Shown here: piece by piece, positions 1 through 4,783 of the stretch
How positions within the stretch are numbered: the stretch's first letter is position 1
Layout: every line of letters begins with the position of its first letter
DNA from: Candidatus Woesearchaeota archaeon
GTDB taxonomy: Archaea; Nanobdellota; Nanobdellia; SCGC-AAA011-G17; JACQNH01
Direction of reading: 5' to 3'
NCBI GenBank assembly: GCA_016203175.1
Contig: JACQNH010000013.1
Coordinates: forward strand, 1 to 7,429
Length of the DNA: 7,429 bases
Notes under the pieces: generated by a model
The model's input: only the letters and a program-made list of their open reading frames with translations
What the model was told of the DNA's origin: nothing
The model's database searches: none
Made by a program: the position numbers and the translations under genes

Positions 1-12
1 GTTGAGACCTGA

Positions 13-75
13 ATGCCTAATCGGGATGATGTTCAAATGAAAAAACGAAAAAATATCGGGACTCTACACTTTTAG
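13..75 (+). other. 20-codon ORF at the left edge, not identified
   Basis: An ATG opens 20 codons ending in TAG, right after an in-frame TGA at 10-12. The peptide is basic (MKKRKN in the middle) and ends in LHF. It could be the tail of a gene broken by the TGA, such as a transposon remnant, but I do not recognise it. The +2 frame also runs from the window edge to a TGA at 38-40 and could be the end of a protein starting outside. No RNA gene fits here: a near C-box at 24-30 has no matching D box. Nothing else is seen before the TATA box at 93. Confidence 0.12.
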
Positions 76-92
76 CTTAAAATATAACAATA

Positions 93-100
93 TTTATATA
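93..100 (+). promoter_or_regulatory. TATA box of the ccdA-like gene
   Basis: TTTATATA sits in an A/T-rich stretch. Transcription would start near 120 by usual archaeal spacing, giving a leader of about 55 nt. That is unlike the leaderless promoters elsewhere in this window. Confidence 0.45.
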
Positions 101-128
101 ATTTAATTAATAGAGAATTACAAAAATC

Positions 129-166
129 AGGAGGTTTGGGACCGTGTGCTAAAGCACAAGGTACTC
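129..166 (+). promoter_or_regulatory. consensus SD followed by a hairpin in the leader of the ccdA-like gene
   Basis: AGGAGGT at 129-135 is a full SD but lies 41 nt before the ATG at 177, too far for normal use. Between them is a stem-loop: 138-143 pairs with 160-166 (A163 bulged, one G-U), a G144/A159 mismatch follows, then 145-149 TGTGC pairs with 154-158 GCACA around the loop TAAA. Folding leaves 2 nt before and 10 nt after the stem, an effective SD spacing of about 12 nt. It may bridge SD and start codon, or act as a regulatory leader. The pairing is visible; the function is inference. Confidence 0.45.
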
Positions 167-176
167 TTTATATTTA

Positions 177-1154
177 ATGGATGAAACTAAAAAATTCAAG
201 ATTTTTTTATTAAGCATAGTCTTTATACTATTTTCAATTGTTGTAATCGGTCTTTTTAGTTATCTAATAAATCCCTTTAGAACTGTTGGCTTTACACTTT
301 CATTTATTGCAGGCTTATCAATGATATTTCTTCCATGCACTTTACCACTAGTATTTATTATAATACCAATTGCAATACGTGAAAGTGCTAAAAAAGCATT
401 TTTCATGTCATTATATTTTGGTCTTGGAATGATATTAACATTTAGTATCTATGGAATTATATTCTCTTACATTGGCAGAATAGTAGGTTTATTAACAGCA
501 AATGTTATCTCAGGTATCATTGGTGGTGGTGCAGCTTTTACTTTTGGTTTAACAGAGCTTCGACTTATAAAATTAAGAATCCCTGGCTATGCAGGACCAC
601 TTCCAAAGTTCATTGAAAAGAAAGGTGATTACTTAAAAACATTTTTCTTGGGTTTAATTTTAGCTAATGTAGGAGTAGGTTGCCCAAACCCAGCATTTTA
701 TGTTCTACTAGCCTATGTCATTGGAACAGCTAATGTACTAACAGGATGGGGGTTATTAGCAGTTCATGGTATTGGTAGAGTATTACCACTAATATTTTTA
801 ACAATAATTGCAATATTAGGAGTGAATACAATCCAGATTTTAACTAAAAAAGCAGAAAGCGTAAAAAAGTGGACAGCATTTGGTTTAATAATTGTAGGTG
901 CTTTACTATTTGTAATAAGTGGTCTATTCCGCGGGTGGTTTGAACAAAGCCCAATACATGAAGGTTGGAATAATATCTTAAGTAAGCTAACAGGCGGAAA
1001 AATAGCTGAAGCTGAGGAGTTGAGCAAAGAAACAAGCATTATACTAGAAATAATACCTCAATGGTTAGGTCCTTACGTACTTATAATAATGATAATCGTC
1101 CCAATTATGTGGTATTTATATAAAAAAAGAGGGAGGAAAGAAAATGAAAGTTGA
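177..1154 (+). CDS. CcdA/DsbD-type thiol-disulfide transporter, membrane
   Basis: A 325-aa polytopic membrane protein of the cytochrome c biogenesis/DsbD transmembrane family, which carries reducing equivalents from cytoplasmic thioredoxin to partners outside the membrane. The key pair is visible: Cys54 in LPCTLP within an early helix and Cys169 in GCPNP in a later helix, in the two-half arrangement typical of CcdA. Helices lie at about 8-30, 38-65, 74-100, 106-125, 155-185, 190-217 and 232-252. A loop at about 253-292 and an extra C-terminal helix at 297-315 go beyond the usual CcdA core. An in-frame TAA at 150-152 limits upstream extension, and ATG 177 is the only reasonable start. The stop overlaps the next gene by 11 bp, and that gene encodes a thioredoxin-like protein, the expected electron donor. 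Family call is firm; the physiological substrate is unknown. Confidence 0.85.
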   Translation: MDETKKFKIFLLSIVFILFSIVVIGLFSYLINPFRTVGFTLSFIAGLSMIFLPCTLPLVFIIIPIAIRESAKKAFFMSLYFGLGMILTFSIYGIIFSYIGRIVGLLTANVISGIIGGGAAFTFGLTELRLIKLRIPGYAGPLPKFIEKKGDYLKTFFLGLILANVGVGCPNPAFYVLLAYVIGTANVLTGWGLLAVHGIGRVLPLIFLTIIAILGVNTIQILTKKAESVKKWTAFGLIIVGALLFVISGLFRGWFEQSPIHEGWNNILSKLTGGKIAEAEELSKETSIILEIIPQWLGPYVLIIMIIVPIMWYLYKKRGRKENES

Positions 1155-1371
1155 AATATTAACAATCCCTGGGTGTCATAATTGTGCTAAAGTAGAAGAA
1201 ATGTTAGATAGTCTAAAAATTAAATACAAAATTATAGACATAAGGAAAAACCAAAAGATTCTACAAAAATATCCAATAATGGTTGCACCAGGTATAATAA
1301 TAAATGGAAAATTAGAATTTAGTGGCATTCCTAAAAAAGAAGATTTAAAGAAAAAATTGAAAATAGAATAA
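1144..1371 (+). CDS. small thioredoxin/glutaredoxin-like protein (CxxC)
   Basis: A 75-aa single-domain thioredoxin-fold protein without a signal peptide, so probably cytoplasmic. A beta strand (VEILTIPG) leads into the active site Cys11-His-Asn-Cys14, and Pro49 in VAPG is the cis-proline that faces the site. The next strand, IIINGKLEFSG, is typical of the short archaeal thioredoxin/glutaredoxin group. The SD GGAGG at 1132-1136 is 7 nt before the ATG and lies inside the end of the ccdA-like gene; the 11-bp overlap argues for coupled translation. It most likely hands electrons to Cys54/Cys169 of the membrane transporter. That pairing is inferred from gene order. Confidence 0.83.
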   Translation: MKVEILTIPGCHNCAKVEEMLDSLKIKYKIIDIRKNQKILQKYPIMVAPGIIINGKLEFSGIPKKEDLKKKLKIE

Positions 1372-1386
1372 AATACTATAGAAATA

Positions 1387-1394
1387 TTTATATA
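1387..1394 (+). promoter_or_regulatory. TATA box, leaderless promoter for the Met-rich protein gene
   Basis: TTTATATA, preceded by the A-rich stretch GAAATA, is centred about 27 nt before ATG 1417, so transcription should start at or next to the start codon. No SD is seen before this ATG, which agrees with a leaderless message. The next gene follows after 1 nt and should share the transcript. Confidence 0.6.
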
Positions 1395-1416
1395 CCCTTA
1401 CAATAAATGTAAAGCT

Positions 1417-1782
1417 ATGACATTATCAAAATTTTTAATTCTGGTAACTTTAATAATCTTATTTTCTTCTTTTGTAACTGCTCAAATGATGATGAACAAA
1501 GAAACTATGATTAAACAAATGCAACAACAAATAGGAATGTCAAAAGATCAAGCAGAACAGATGTATAAAATGATGCAACAACAGACTATACAACCACAAA
1601 TGACGCCTATGATGGGAATGGAAGGAATGACAAATATGATGTCTCCTAATACGATGGGGAGCATGAATTGCCCCTTCTGCAACTGGGTATTTAATGTTTT
1701 TATTATTTTATTAGTCATTGCACTAACAATTCTAACTATCGTACTTATAATCTATTTCATTAAAAAATTAAAGAAGAGATAA
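1417..1782 (+). CDS. exported Met/Gln-rich membrane protein with CPFC motif, putative metal binding
   Basis: A 121-aa protein I cannot assign to a named family. Residues 1-22 form a signal peptide or anchor helix ending TAQ. Residues 23-83 hold 18 methionines and 12 glutamines, including MMM, several MM pairs and MxM spacing. Cys85-Pro-Phe-Cys88 follows, then a C-terminal membrane helix at about 91-114 and a basic end KKLKKR. The Met-rich segment should lie outside the membrane. Clustered extracytoplasmic Met is known from copper(I)/silver-handling proteins, so soft-metal binding is a reasonable inference; CPFC could be a redox or metal ligand pair. It is followed after 1 nt by the Cys-rich protein gene. 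The low-complexity composition makes homology calls risky. Confidence 0.72.
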   Translation: MTLSKFLILVTLIILFSSFVTAQMMMNKETMIKQMQQQIGMSKDQAEQMYKMMQQQTIQPQMTPMMGMEGMTNMMSPNTMGSMNCPFCNWVFNVFIILLVIALTILTIVLIIYFIKKLKKR

Positions 1783-1783
1783 T

Positions 1784-2392
1784 ATGAAATTCAAAGGGAT
1801 ATTAAATAAAAAAATCATTTTTATTTTTATTGCATTAATTGTATTCTTTAGTATCTACTTATTCGCACAAAAACCAAATCTTGAAAATAAAACCCAAATT
1901 CCACTAATTACAGATCAAATAGAATTAAAATTTATAAAATTAAGCACAGAAGGAAGTGCATCTTGTTTTGGACCAGGTACAGTTTTAGAAATGCAAGATC
2001 AAGAAAGAATCCAGGGTTCTTGTTGTGGACCAATGGTATTACATAGATATGAAGAACAAATAGAAGGCTTAAAAAAATACTCAAATATTCCACAAATCCC
2101 TAAAGACCCGTATGATATAGAAATTAAATTAGCAAAGGAATTACTAGACTATCAAAAAAATATTAAATTAACAGATAATCAACAAAAAATCTATAACGAA
2201 GCAATGGGAATGTCTCAAGAAGGAGGCCCATGCTGCTGTAAATGCTGGAGATGGTATGTTTACGAAGGTTTAGCAAAATATCTAATTGTCAATCATAATT
2301 TTACTGCAAAACAGATAGCAGAATTATGGGACATGTCAGACGGCTGTGGTGGTGAAAGCCATGCACCTGGCCTAGCACATGGAATGACCTAG
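1784..2392 (+). CDS. membrane-anchored Cys-rich protein (PCYCGCG-like), unknown function
   Basis: A 202-aa protein with an N-terminal hydrophobic anchor at about 10-28 and a soluble, probably extracytoplasmic domain. Cysteines cluster in motifs: Cys61 in ASCFG, Cys80-Cys81 in SCCGPM, Cys150-152 and Cys154 in GGPCCCKC, and Cys188 in DGCGG. His87, His171, His193 and His199 are further possible ligands. The aromatic stretch CWRWYVYEGLAKYL after the CCCxC motif looks like a conserved core, and the layout is loosely like the PCYCGCG-motif protein family, though that exact motif is absent. The start ATG follows the previous stop by 1 nt. Its position next to CcdA, thioredoxin and the Met-rich protein suggests it is a reduced thiol or metal-binding partner outside the membrane. 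This is inference; the coding call itself is firm. Confidence 0.75.
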   Translation: MKFKGILNKKIIFIFIALIVFFSIYLFAQKPNLENKTQIPLITDQIELKFIKLSTEGSASCFGPGTVLEMQDQERIQGSCCGPMVLHRYEEQIEGLKKYSNIPQIPKDPYDIEIKLAKELLDYQKNIKLTDNQQKIYNEAMGMSQEGGPCCCKCWRWYVYEGLAKYLIVNHNFTAKQIAELWDMSDGCGGESHAPGLAHGMT

Positions 2393-2412
2393 ACTTAGCT
2401 TACGAAACAATC

Positions 2413-2568
2413 TTAATGCACAGCATGCTTTGTAATTTCTAAACTACAACTATGATGTTTATTACACCACTCTTGACATCTTTCAGCCAACTTTTTATCC
2501 GAATAATTAAATCCACATTCCTCACACCGATATAATTTTTTATTATTTTTAATTATTTCTTTTACCAT
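2413..2568 (-). CDS. 51-aa Cys-rich zinc-ribbon-like protein
   Basis: This short ORF fills the gap between the convergent genes. It runs from ATG at 2568 to TAA at 2413-2415. Cys15-x-x-Cys18-Gly resembles half of a zinc ribbon, followed by Cys31-x3-Cys35, His38, His39 and Cys41, then the C-terminal segment LEITKHAVH. The pattern YxCEECGF...AxxCxxWCxxHxSCxLEITKHA looks like a small conserved family of unknown function; I recognise the pattern from memory only. The start overlaps the upstream membrane-protein gene by 20 bp, and the SD GAGGA lies inside that gene just before the ATG, so translation is likely coupled. It is the last gene of the minus-strand operon and ends 20 bp from the facing plus-strand gene. 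Metal binding is likely; the role is unknown. Confidence 0.75.
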   Translation of the reverse strand: MVKEIIKNNKKLYRCEECGFNYSDKKLAERCQEWCNKHHSCSLEITKHAVH

Positions 2569-2998
2569 TTAATTTCCTCACTAAAAATTTTATAATCAAA
2601 AATGTAATAAAAGATAAAAAAATCATCTGCAAAATTGGAGATAAACCTACATTCAATACAGGAATGATAGGCATAAACTCGTTATAAGACCATTTTCCAA
2701 AATAAATGCCTTGTAACTCAATAATATAAGCTATAAAAAATGATGTAACTAATAACAATCCTAATTTTAACTTTGTTAAATTTAATATCCACCTATTATT
2801 TTTAAAAAAAAGAACCCCTAGAAAATAAATACCTAAGATAATTAAAGCATCCCTAAATGAGGTTACAACAGCACAAACACCTAAAGGGAATTTACAATTG
2901 TATAAAGGATAGTGTAAATATTCCCATAAAAAATTCAAAATATAAGCAACTACAAAAATTGCTAATGCAAACTTTTTATTCAAAAATTTATTTTCCAT
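2549..2998 (-). CDS. conserved-looking four-helix membrane protein, unknown function
   Basis: A 149-aa integral membrane protein with helices at about 8-27, 46-65, 77-96 and 114-140. Distinct features are a WEYLHYPLY motif after helix 1, a loop with Cys34 and Cys42 (CKFPLGVC), and the segment GKWSYNEFMPIIPVL before a VGLSPILQ helix. That layout of aromatic and proline residues recalls membrane enzymes, but I cannot name a family. Its ATG comes 1 nt after the glutaredoxin stop and its end overlaps the 51-aa Cys protein gene by 20 bp, so it is firmly inside the operon. A part in transport or in membrane thiol chemistry is a guess from context only. Confidence 0.75.
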   Translation of the reverse strand: MENKFLNKKFALAIFVVAYILNFLWEYLHYPLYNCKFPLGVCAVVTSFRDALIILGIYFLGVLFFKNNRWILNLTKLKLGLLLVTSFFIAYIIELQGIYFGKWSYNEFMPIIPVLNVGLSPILQMIFLSFITFLIIKFLVRKLNGKRNN

Positions 2999-2999
2999 T

Positions 3000-3230
3000 T
3001 TATAATTTAAGTAGTTTCTTTAATTCTTTCTCATCATACCCAACTATTATCTTTCCATCAATATCAATAACAGGAACTCCTTCTTGTCCGGATTTTCTTA
3101 TCATCTCATTTTTCTTAACTAAATTCTTAGATACATTTATATTCTTAAATTTAATCTTATTCTTTTTCAAAAATTGTTTTGTTTTCTTACACCACGGACA
3201 TGTCGGAATTGTATATATTACGACTTTCAT
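3000..3230 (-). CDS. glutaredoxin family protein (CPWC)
   Basis: A 76-aa glutaredoxin/NrdH-type thioredoxin-fold protein. The active site is Cys11-Pro-Trp-Cys14 after strand VVIYTIPT. The cis-proline Pro53 in GVPVIDIDG and the following IIVGYDEKEL match the glutaredoxin core. There is no signal peptide, so it should be cytoplasmic. The start ATG overlaps the stop of the MerC-like gene by 4 bp (ATGA), and a strong SD, AGGAGG, lies just upstream inside that gene. Placed after a cysteine-bearing membrane protein, it may reduce that protein or accept a metal from it. Family assignment is firm, partner assignment is inference. Confidence 0.88.
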   Translation of the reverse strand: MKVVIYTIPTCPWCKKTKQFLKKNKIKFKNINVSKNLVKKNEMIRKSGQEGVPVIDIDGKIIVGYDEKELKKLLKL

Positions 3231-3613
3231 TTAAATCCCTCCTTTTTACAATTTTTACATATTTTACATATTTTTAAAGCTTTATAATCAAAAAAAGCAT
3301 TCCCGATTAATAAAATCGAACTTGTATAAATAAGAGGCAAGGATTCAGCTAAATACCTACCGCTATAAACCCCAACAGAAGCTAATAACCCAATTAATAA
3401 AAAATATTTCTTTTTATGTTGTTTTAGATTCAAAAATAATCCCATTAATCCGATGCCTAATAAACCTACAGTAATCCATAACAATAATCTAAAATTTACT
3501 AAAGCTCCTAAACCTATTGAAGTAAAAATAGAACCTACAAAAGAAACACAAGCAGGACAAAAAGCACTAAAAAAACTCCCACCTATGGCTCCTCCCCCAG
3601 TAATTCCATTCAA
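3227..3613 (-). CDS. MerC/MerT-like four-helix membrane protein with CPAC and CxxCxxC
   Basis: A 128-aa membrane protein with helices at about 13-38, 42-62, 70-88 and 92-113. Cys19-Pro-Ala-Cys22 lies in the first helix, as the cysteine pair does in mercuric-ion transport proteins. The short C-terminal tail carries Cys116, Cys119 and Cys122 (CKICKNC), suited to taking over a soft metal ion on the cytoplasmic side. The Gly-rich start (ITGGGAIGG) precedes helix 1. I chose TTG at 3613 because AGGTG of the SD sits 8 nt upstream and overlaps the stop of the preceding gene; an ATG at 3609 is out of frame. The similarity to MerC/MerT is by layout and motif, not by recognised close homology. A thiol-redox membrane protein is an alternative. 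Confidence 0.77.
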   Translation of the reverse strand: MNGITGGGAIGGSFFSAFCPACVSFVGSIFTSIGLGALVNFRLLLWITVGLLGIGLMGLFLNLKQHKKKYFLLIGLLASVGVYSGRYLAESLPLIYTSSILLIGNAFFDYKALKICKICKNCKKEGFK

Positions 3614-3623
3614 ATTAATCCAC

Positions 3624-3755
3624 CTACTTCTTTCCCATTAAGCTTCCACAGCAAGTTAAATTACACTCTTCTGAACAACTCTCAGGATTTTCTGTTACAG
3701 TCAATTCACAATTACATTTCTTACATGTGTACTTTTCTCCAATTTTAATTCTCAT
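3624..3755 (-). CDS. 43-aa desulforedoxin-like Cys-rich protein
   Basis: A short ORF with ATG at 3755 and TAG at 3624-3626, preceded by a clear SD, GGAGGT, at 3760-3765. The sequence has YTCKKCNCELTV, giving Cys11, Cys14 and Cys16, then Cys27 and Cys31, and ends with CCGSLMGKK (Cys35, Cys36). CxxC followed by a CCGxxM end matches the layout of the rubredoxin-like FeS4 domain of desulforedoxin and the N-terminus of desulfoferrodoxin, with extra cysteines inserted. It is the first gene of the five-gene minus-strand operon. It may bind iron or zinc, or act as a small metallothionein-like chaperone for another metal. The coding call is well supported; metal identity is not. Confidence 0.78.
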   Translation of the reverse strand: MRIKIGEKYTCKKCNCELTVTENPESCSEECNLTCCGSLMGKK

Positions 3756-3786
3756 TTTTACCTCCATTAACTTTATATAATATAGT

Positions 3787-3805
3787 TAGTATACTTTATA
3801 TACTA
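3787..3805. promoter_or_regulatory. inverted-repeat operator covering both divergent promoters
   Basis: TAGTATA (3787-3793) and TATACTA (3799-3805) are perfect inverted arms separated by CTTTA. On the plus strand TTTATATA at 3795-3802 is centred about 28 nt before ATG 3827, a leaderless promoter for the HxlR-type gene. On the minus strand TATATAAAG at 3802-3794 should start transcription near 3772, giving a short leader with the SD at 3765-3760. The TAGTA...TACTA shape resembles sites bound by HxlR-family dimers. Binding by the adjacent regulator is inference. Confidence 0.6.
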
Positions 3806-3826
3806 TTTAAATATGCAAGTTTCAAA

Positions 3827-4180
3827 ATGGAAACTAAGACAATAAAAACAGATCTGAAATGTTGTGCAATGAAATCTAAAAAAGGATATTGCCCAAAACC
3901 ACTAGAAGCAGTTTCAGATTATCTAAGCAAAAAATGGACAATCTCAATAATTATCACAATTGGAAATTTTAATAAATTAAGATTTAATAACTTACTTAAA
4001 AGATTAGGAACAACAGCAAAAACATTAAATAATAGGTTAAAAGAATTAGAAAGGGAAAAAATCATAAAAAAAGAGATATTTAATGAAATCCCATTAAAAG
4101 TTGAATATTCTTTAACAAAAAATGGTAAAAAATTACTAAAATCTCTCCATCCTTTAATACACTGGGCTGAAAAACAATAA
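3827..4180 (+). CDS. HxlR-family winged-helix transcription regulator with N-terminal Cys
   Basis: A 117-aa DNA-binding protein of the HxlR type (MarR-like winged helix, dimer). Visible family marks are YCPKPLEAVSDYLSKKWTI at 21-39, the recognition-helix region LRFNNLLKRLGTTAKTLNNRLKELE, the wing with IPLKVEYSLTKNG, and the closing LHPLIHWAE. Cys12, Cys13 and Cys22 precede the helix-turn-helix. HxlR relatives such as YodB and HypR sense reactive electrophiles or oxidants through such cysteines, so thiol or metal sensing is plausible here. It is divergent from the Cys-rich operon, and the shared inverted repeat suggests it controls that operon and itself. Family call strong; signal unknown. 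Confidence 0.87.
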   Translation: METKTIKTDLKCCAMKSKKGYCPKPLEAVSDYLSKKWTISIIITIGNFNKLRFNNLLKRLGTTAKTLNNRLKELEREKIIKKEIFNEIPLKVEYSLTKNGKKLLKSLHPLIHWAEKQ

Positions 4181-4190
4181 GCCAAAACGC

Positions 4191-4198
4191 TTATAAAT
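4191..4198 (+). promoter_or_regulatory. TATA box, leaderless promoter of aIF5A
   Basis: TTATAAAT, preceded by AAAACGC as a possible BRE, is centred about 25 nt before ATG 4220. No SD precedes that ATG, so a leaderless message is likely. The promoter probably serves aIF5A, eL40 and the protease gene together. Confidence 0.65.
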
Positions 4199-4219
4199 CA
4201 TCGATTACATATTTCCAAA

Positions 4220-4612
4220 ATGGGCGATTACAAACAAACAGATGTAGGTAGCGTAAAAAAGGGTACAACAATAGAATGGGAAGGCGCACCTTGTACAGTT
4301 ACAAGCGTTGAAACTTCAAAGCCTGGAAAACACGGTCACGCAAAATGTAGAATAACAGCAGTAGGCATCATTGACGGTAAAAAAAGAGTTTTCGTCGCAC
4401 CAGGACATGAAAAAATTAATATTCCGTTAATAGAAAAGAAATCTGCACAAATATTATCAGTTTCAAATAACAAAGCAAGTGTAATGGATATGGAAAGCTT
4501 TGAAACCTTTGAATTAGATATCCCGGAAGAATTAAAAGATCAAATAAAAGAAAACGTTCAAGTTATGTACTGGACAATAATGGGTCAAAAAGTAATAAAA
4601 CAGGTAAAATAA
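4220..4612 (+). CDS. translation initiation factor aIF5A
   Basis: A 130-aa archaeal IF5A, which binds at the ribosomal E/P sites and helps peptide-bond formation on difficult stretches; it is the only protein family carrying hypusine. The N-terminal SH3-like domain (about 8-68) contains the loop SKPGKHGHAK, where Lys37 is the residue modified to (deoxy)hypusine. The C-terminal OB domain covers about 70-130. Length and motifs match the family fully. Its stop is followed immediately by the eL40 start. This gene is the best evidence that the window is archaeal. No deoxyhypusine synthase gene is in the window. Confidence 0.97.
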   Translation: MGDYKQTDVGSVKKGTTIEWEGAPCTVTSVETSKPGKHGHAKCRITAVGIIDGKKRVFVAPGHEKINIPLIEKKSAQILSVSNNKASVMDMESFETFELDIPEELKDQIKENVQVMYWTIMGQKVIKQVK

Positions 4613-4774
4613 ATGGTAAAATTTGCAGAAACAGCTAAAAGATTGTTTGGAAACACCTTTGTATGTAGAAATTGTAAAACTAAAATAAGAGGTATTCCAA
4701 CAAAAATAATGAAAGGTGAAATTCCCTGTAAAAGATGTAGTAAAAGAAGATTTAGGCCTGTAAGGAAAAAATAA
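4613..4774 (+). CDS. 50S ribosomal protein eL40 (L40e)
   Basis: A 53-aa basic zinc-ribbon protein starting with ATG directly after the aIF5A stop (TAAATG). It has MVKFAETAKRLF at the N-terminus, Cys18-x-x-Cys21 and Cys39-x-x-Cys42 as the four zinc ligands, and a Lys/Arg-rich tail RRFRPVRKK. Archaeal L40e is a free protein of about this size, unlike the ubiquitin fusion of eukaryotes. An AGGT at 4602-4605, inside the aIF5A gene, can serve as SD with 7 nt spacing. The adjacency suggests co-transcription and coupled translation with aIF5A. I am confident from length, position of the Cys pairs and the basic tail. Confidence 0.88.
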   Translation: MVKFAETAKRLFGNTFVCRNCKTKIRGIPTKIMKGEIPCKRCSKRRFRPVRKK

Positions 4775-4783
4775 GAGGTTAAC

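Noticed and set aside
9..50. C/D box small RNA at the left edge
   Set aside because: A near C-box (ATGATGT) and a CTGA exist, but their order is wrong and no second box closes the unit.
764..1039. Minus-strand ORFs inside the ccdA-like gene
   Set aside because: They are reverse shadows of a clear membrane-protein gene and have no SD, promoter or recognisable motif.
2857..3234. Plus-strand ORF across the membrane-protein and glutaredoxin genes
   Set aside because: It is Phe/Ser/Ile-rich in the way expected from reading AT-rich genes backwards, and both opposing genes have better evidence.
3453..3641. Plus-strand ORF over the MerC-like gene
   Set aside because: Antisense to a gene with an SD and cysteine motifs; no support of its own.
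3227..3755. Ordinary mercury-resistance (mer) operon
   Set aside because: There is no MerA, MerP or MerR, and the regulator is of the HxlR type; only the membrane protein layout is mer-like.
3624..3755. Truncated desulfoferrodoxin (superoxide reductase)
   Set aside because: Only the small N-terminal-type Cys domain is present; no trace of the catalytic iron domain with its His ligands follows, and the gene ends in a clean stop.
3919..4185. Minus-strand ORF over the HxlR gene
   Set aside because: Antisense shadow of a regulator with clear family motifs.
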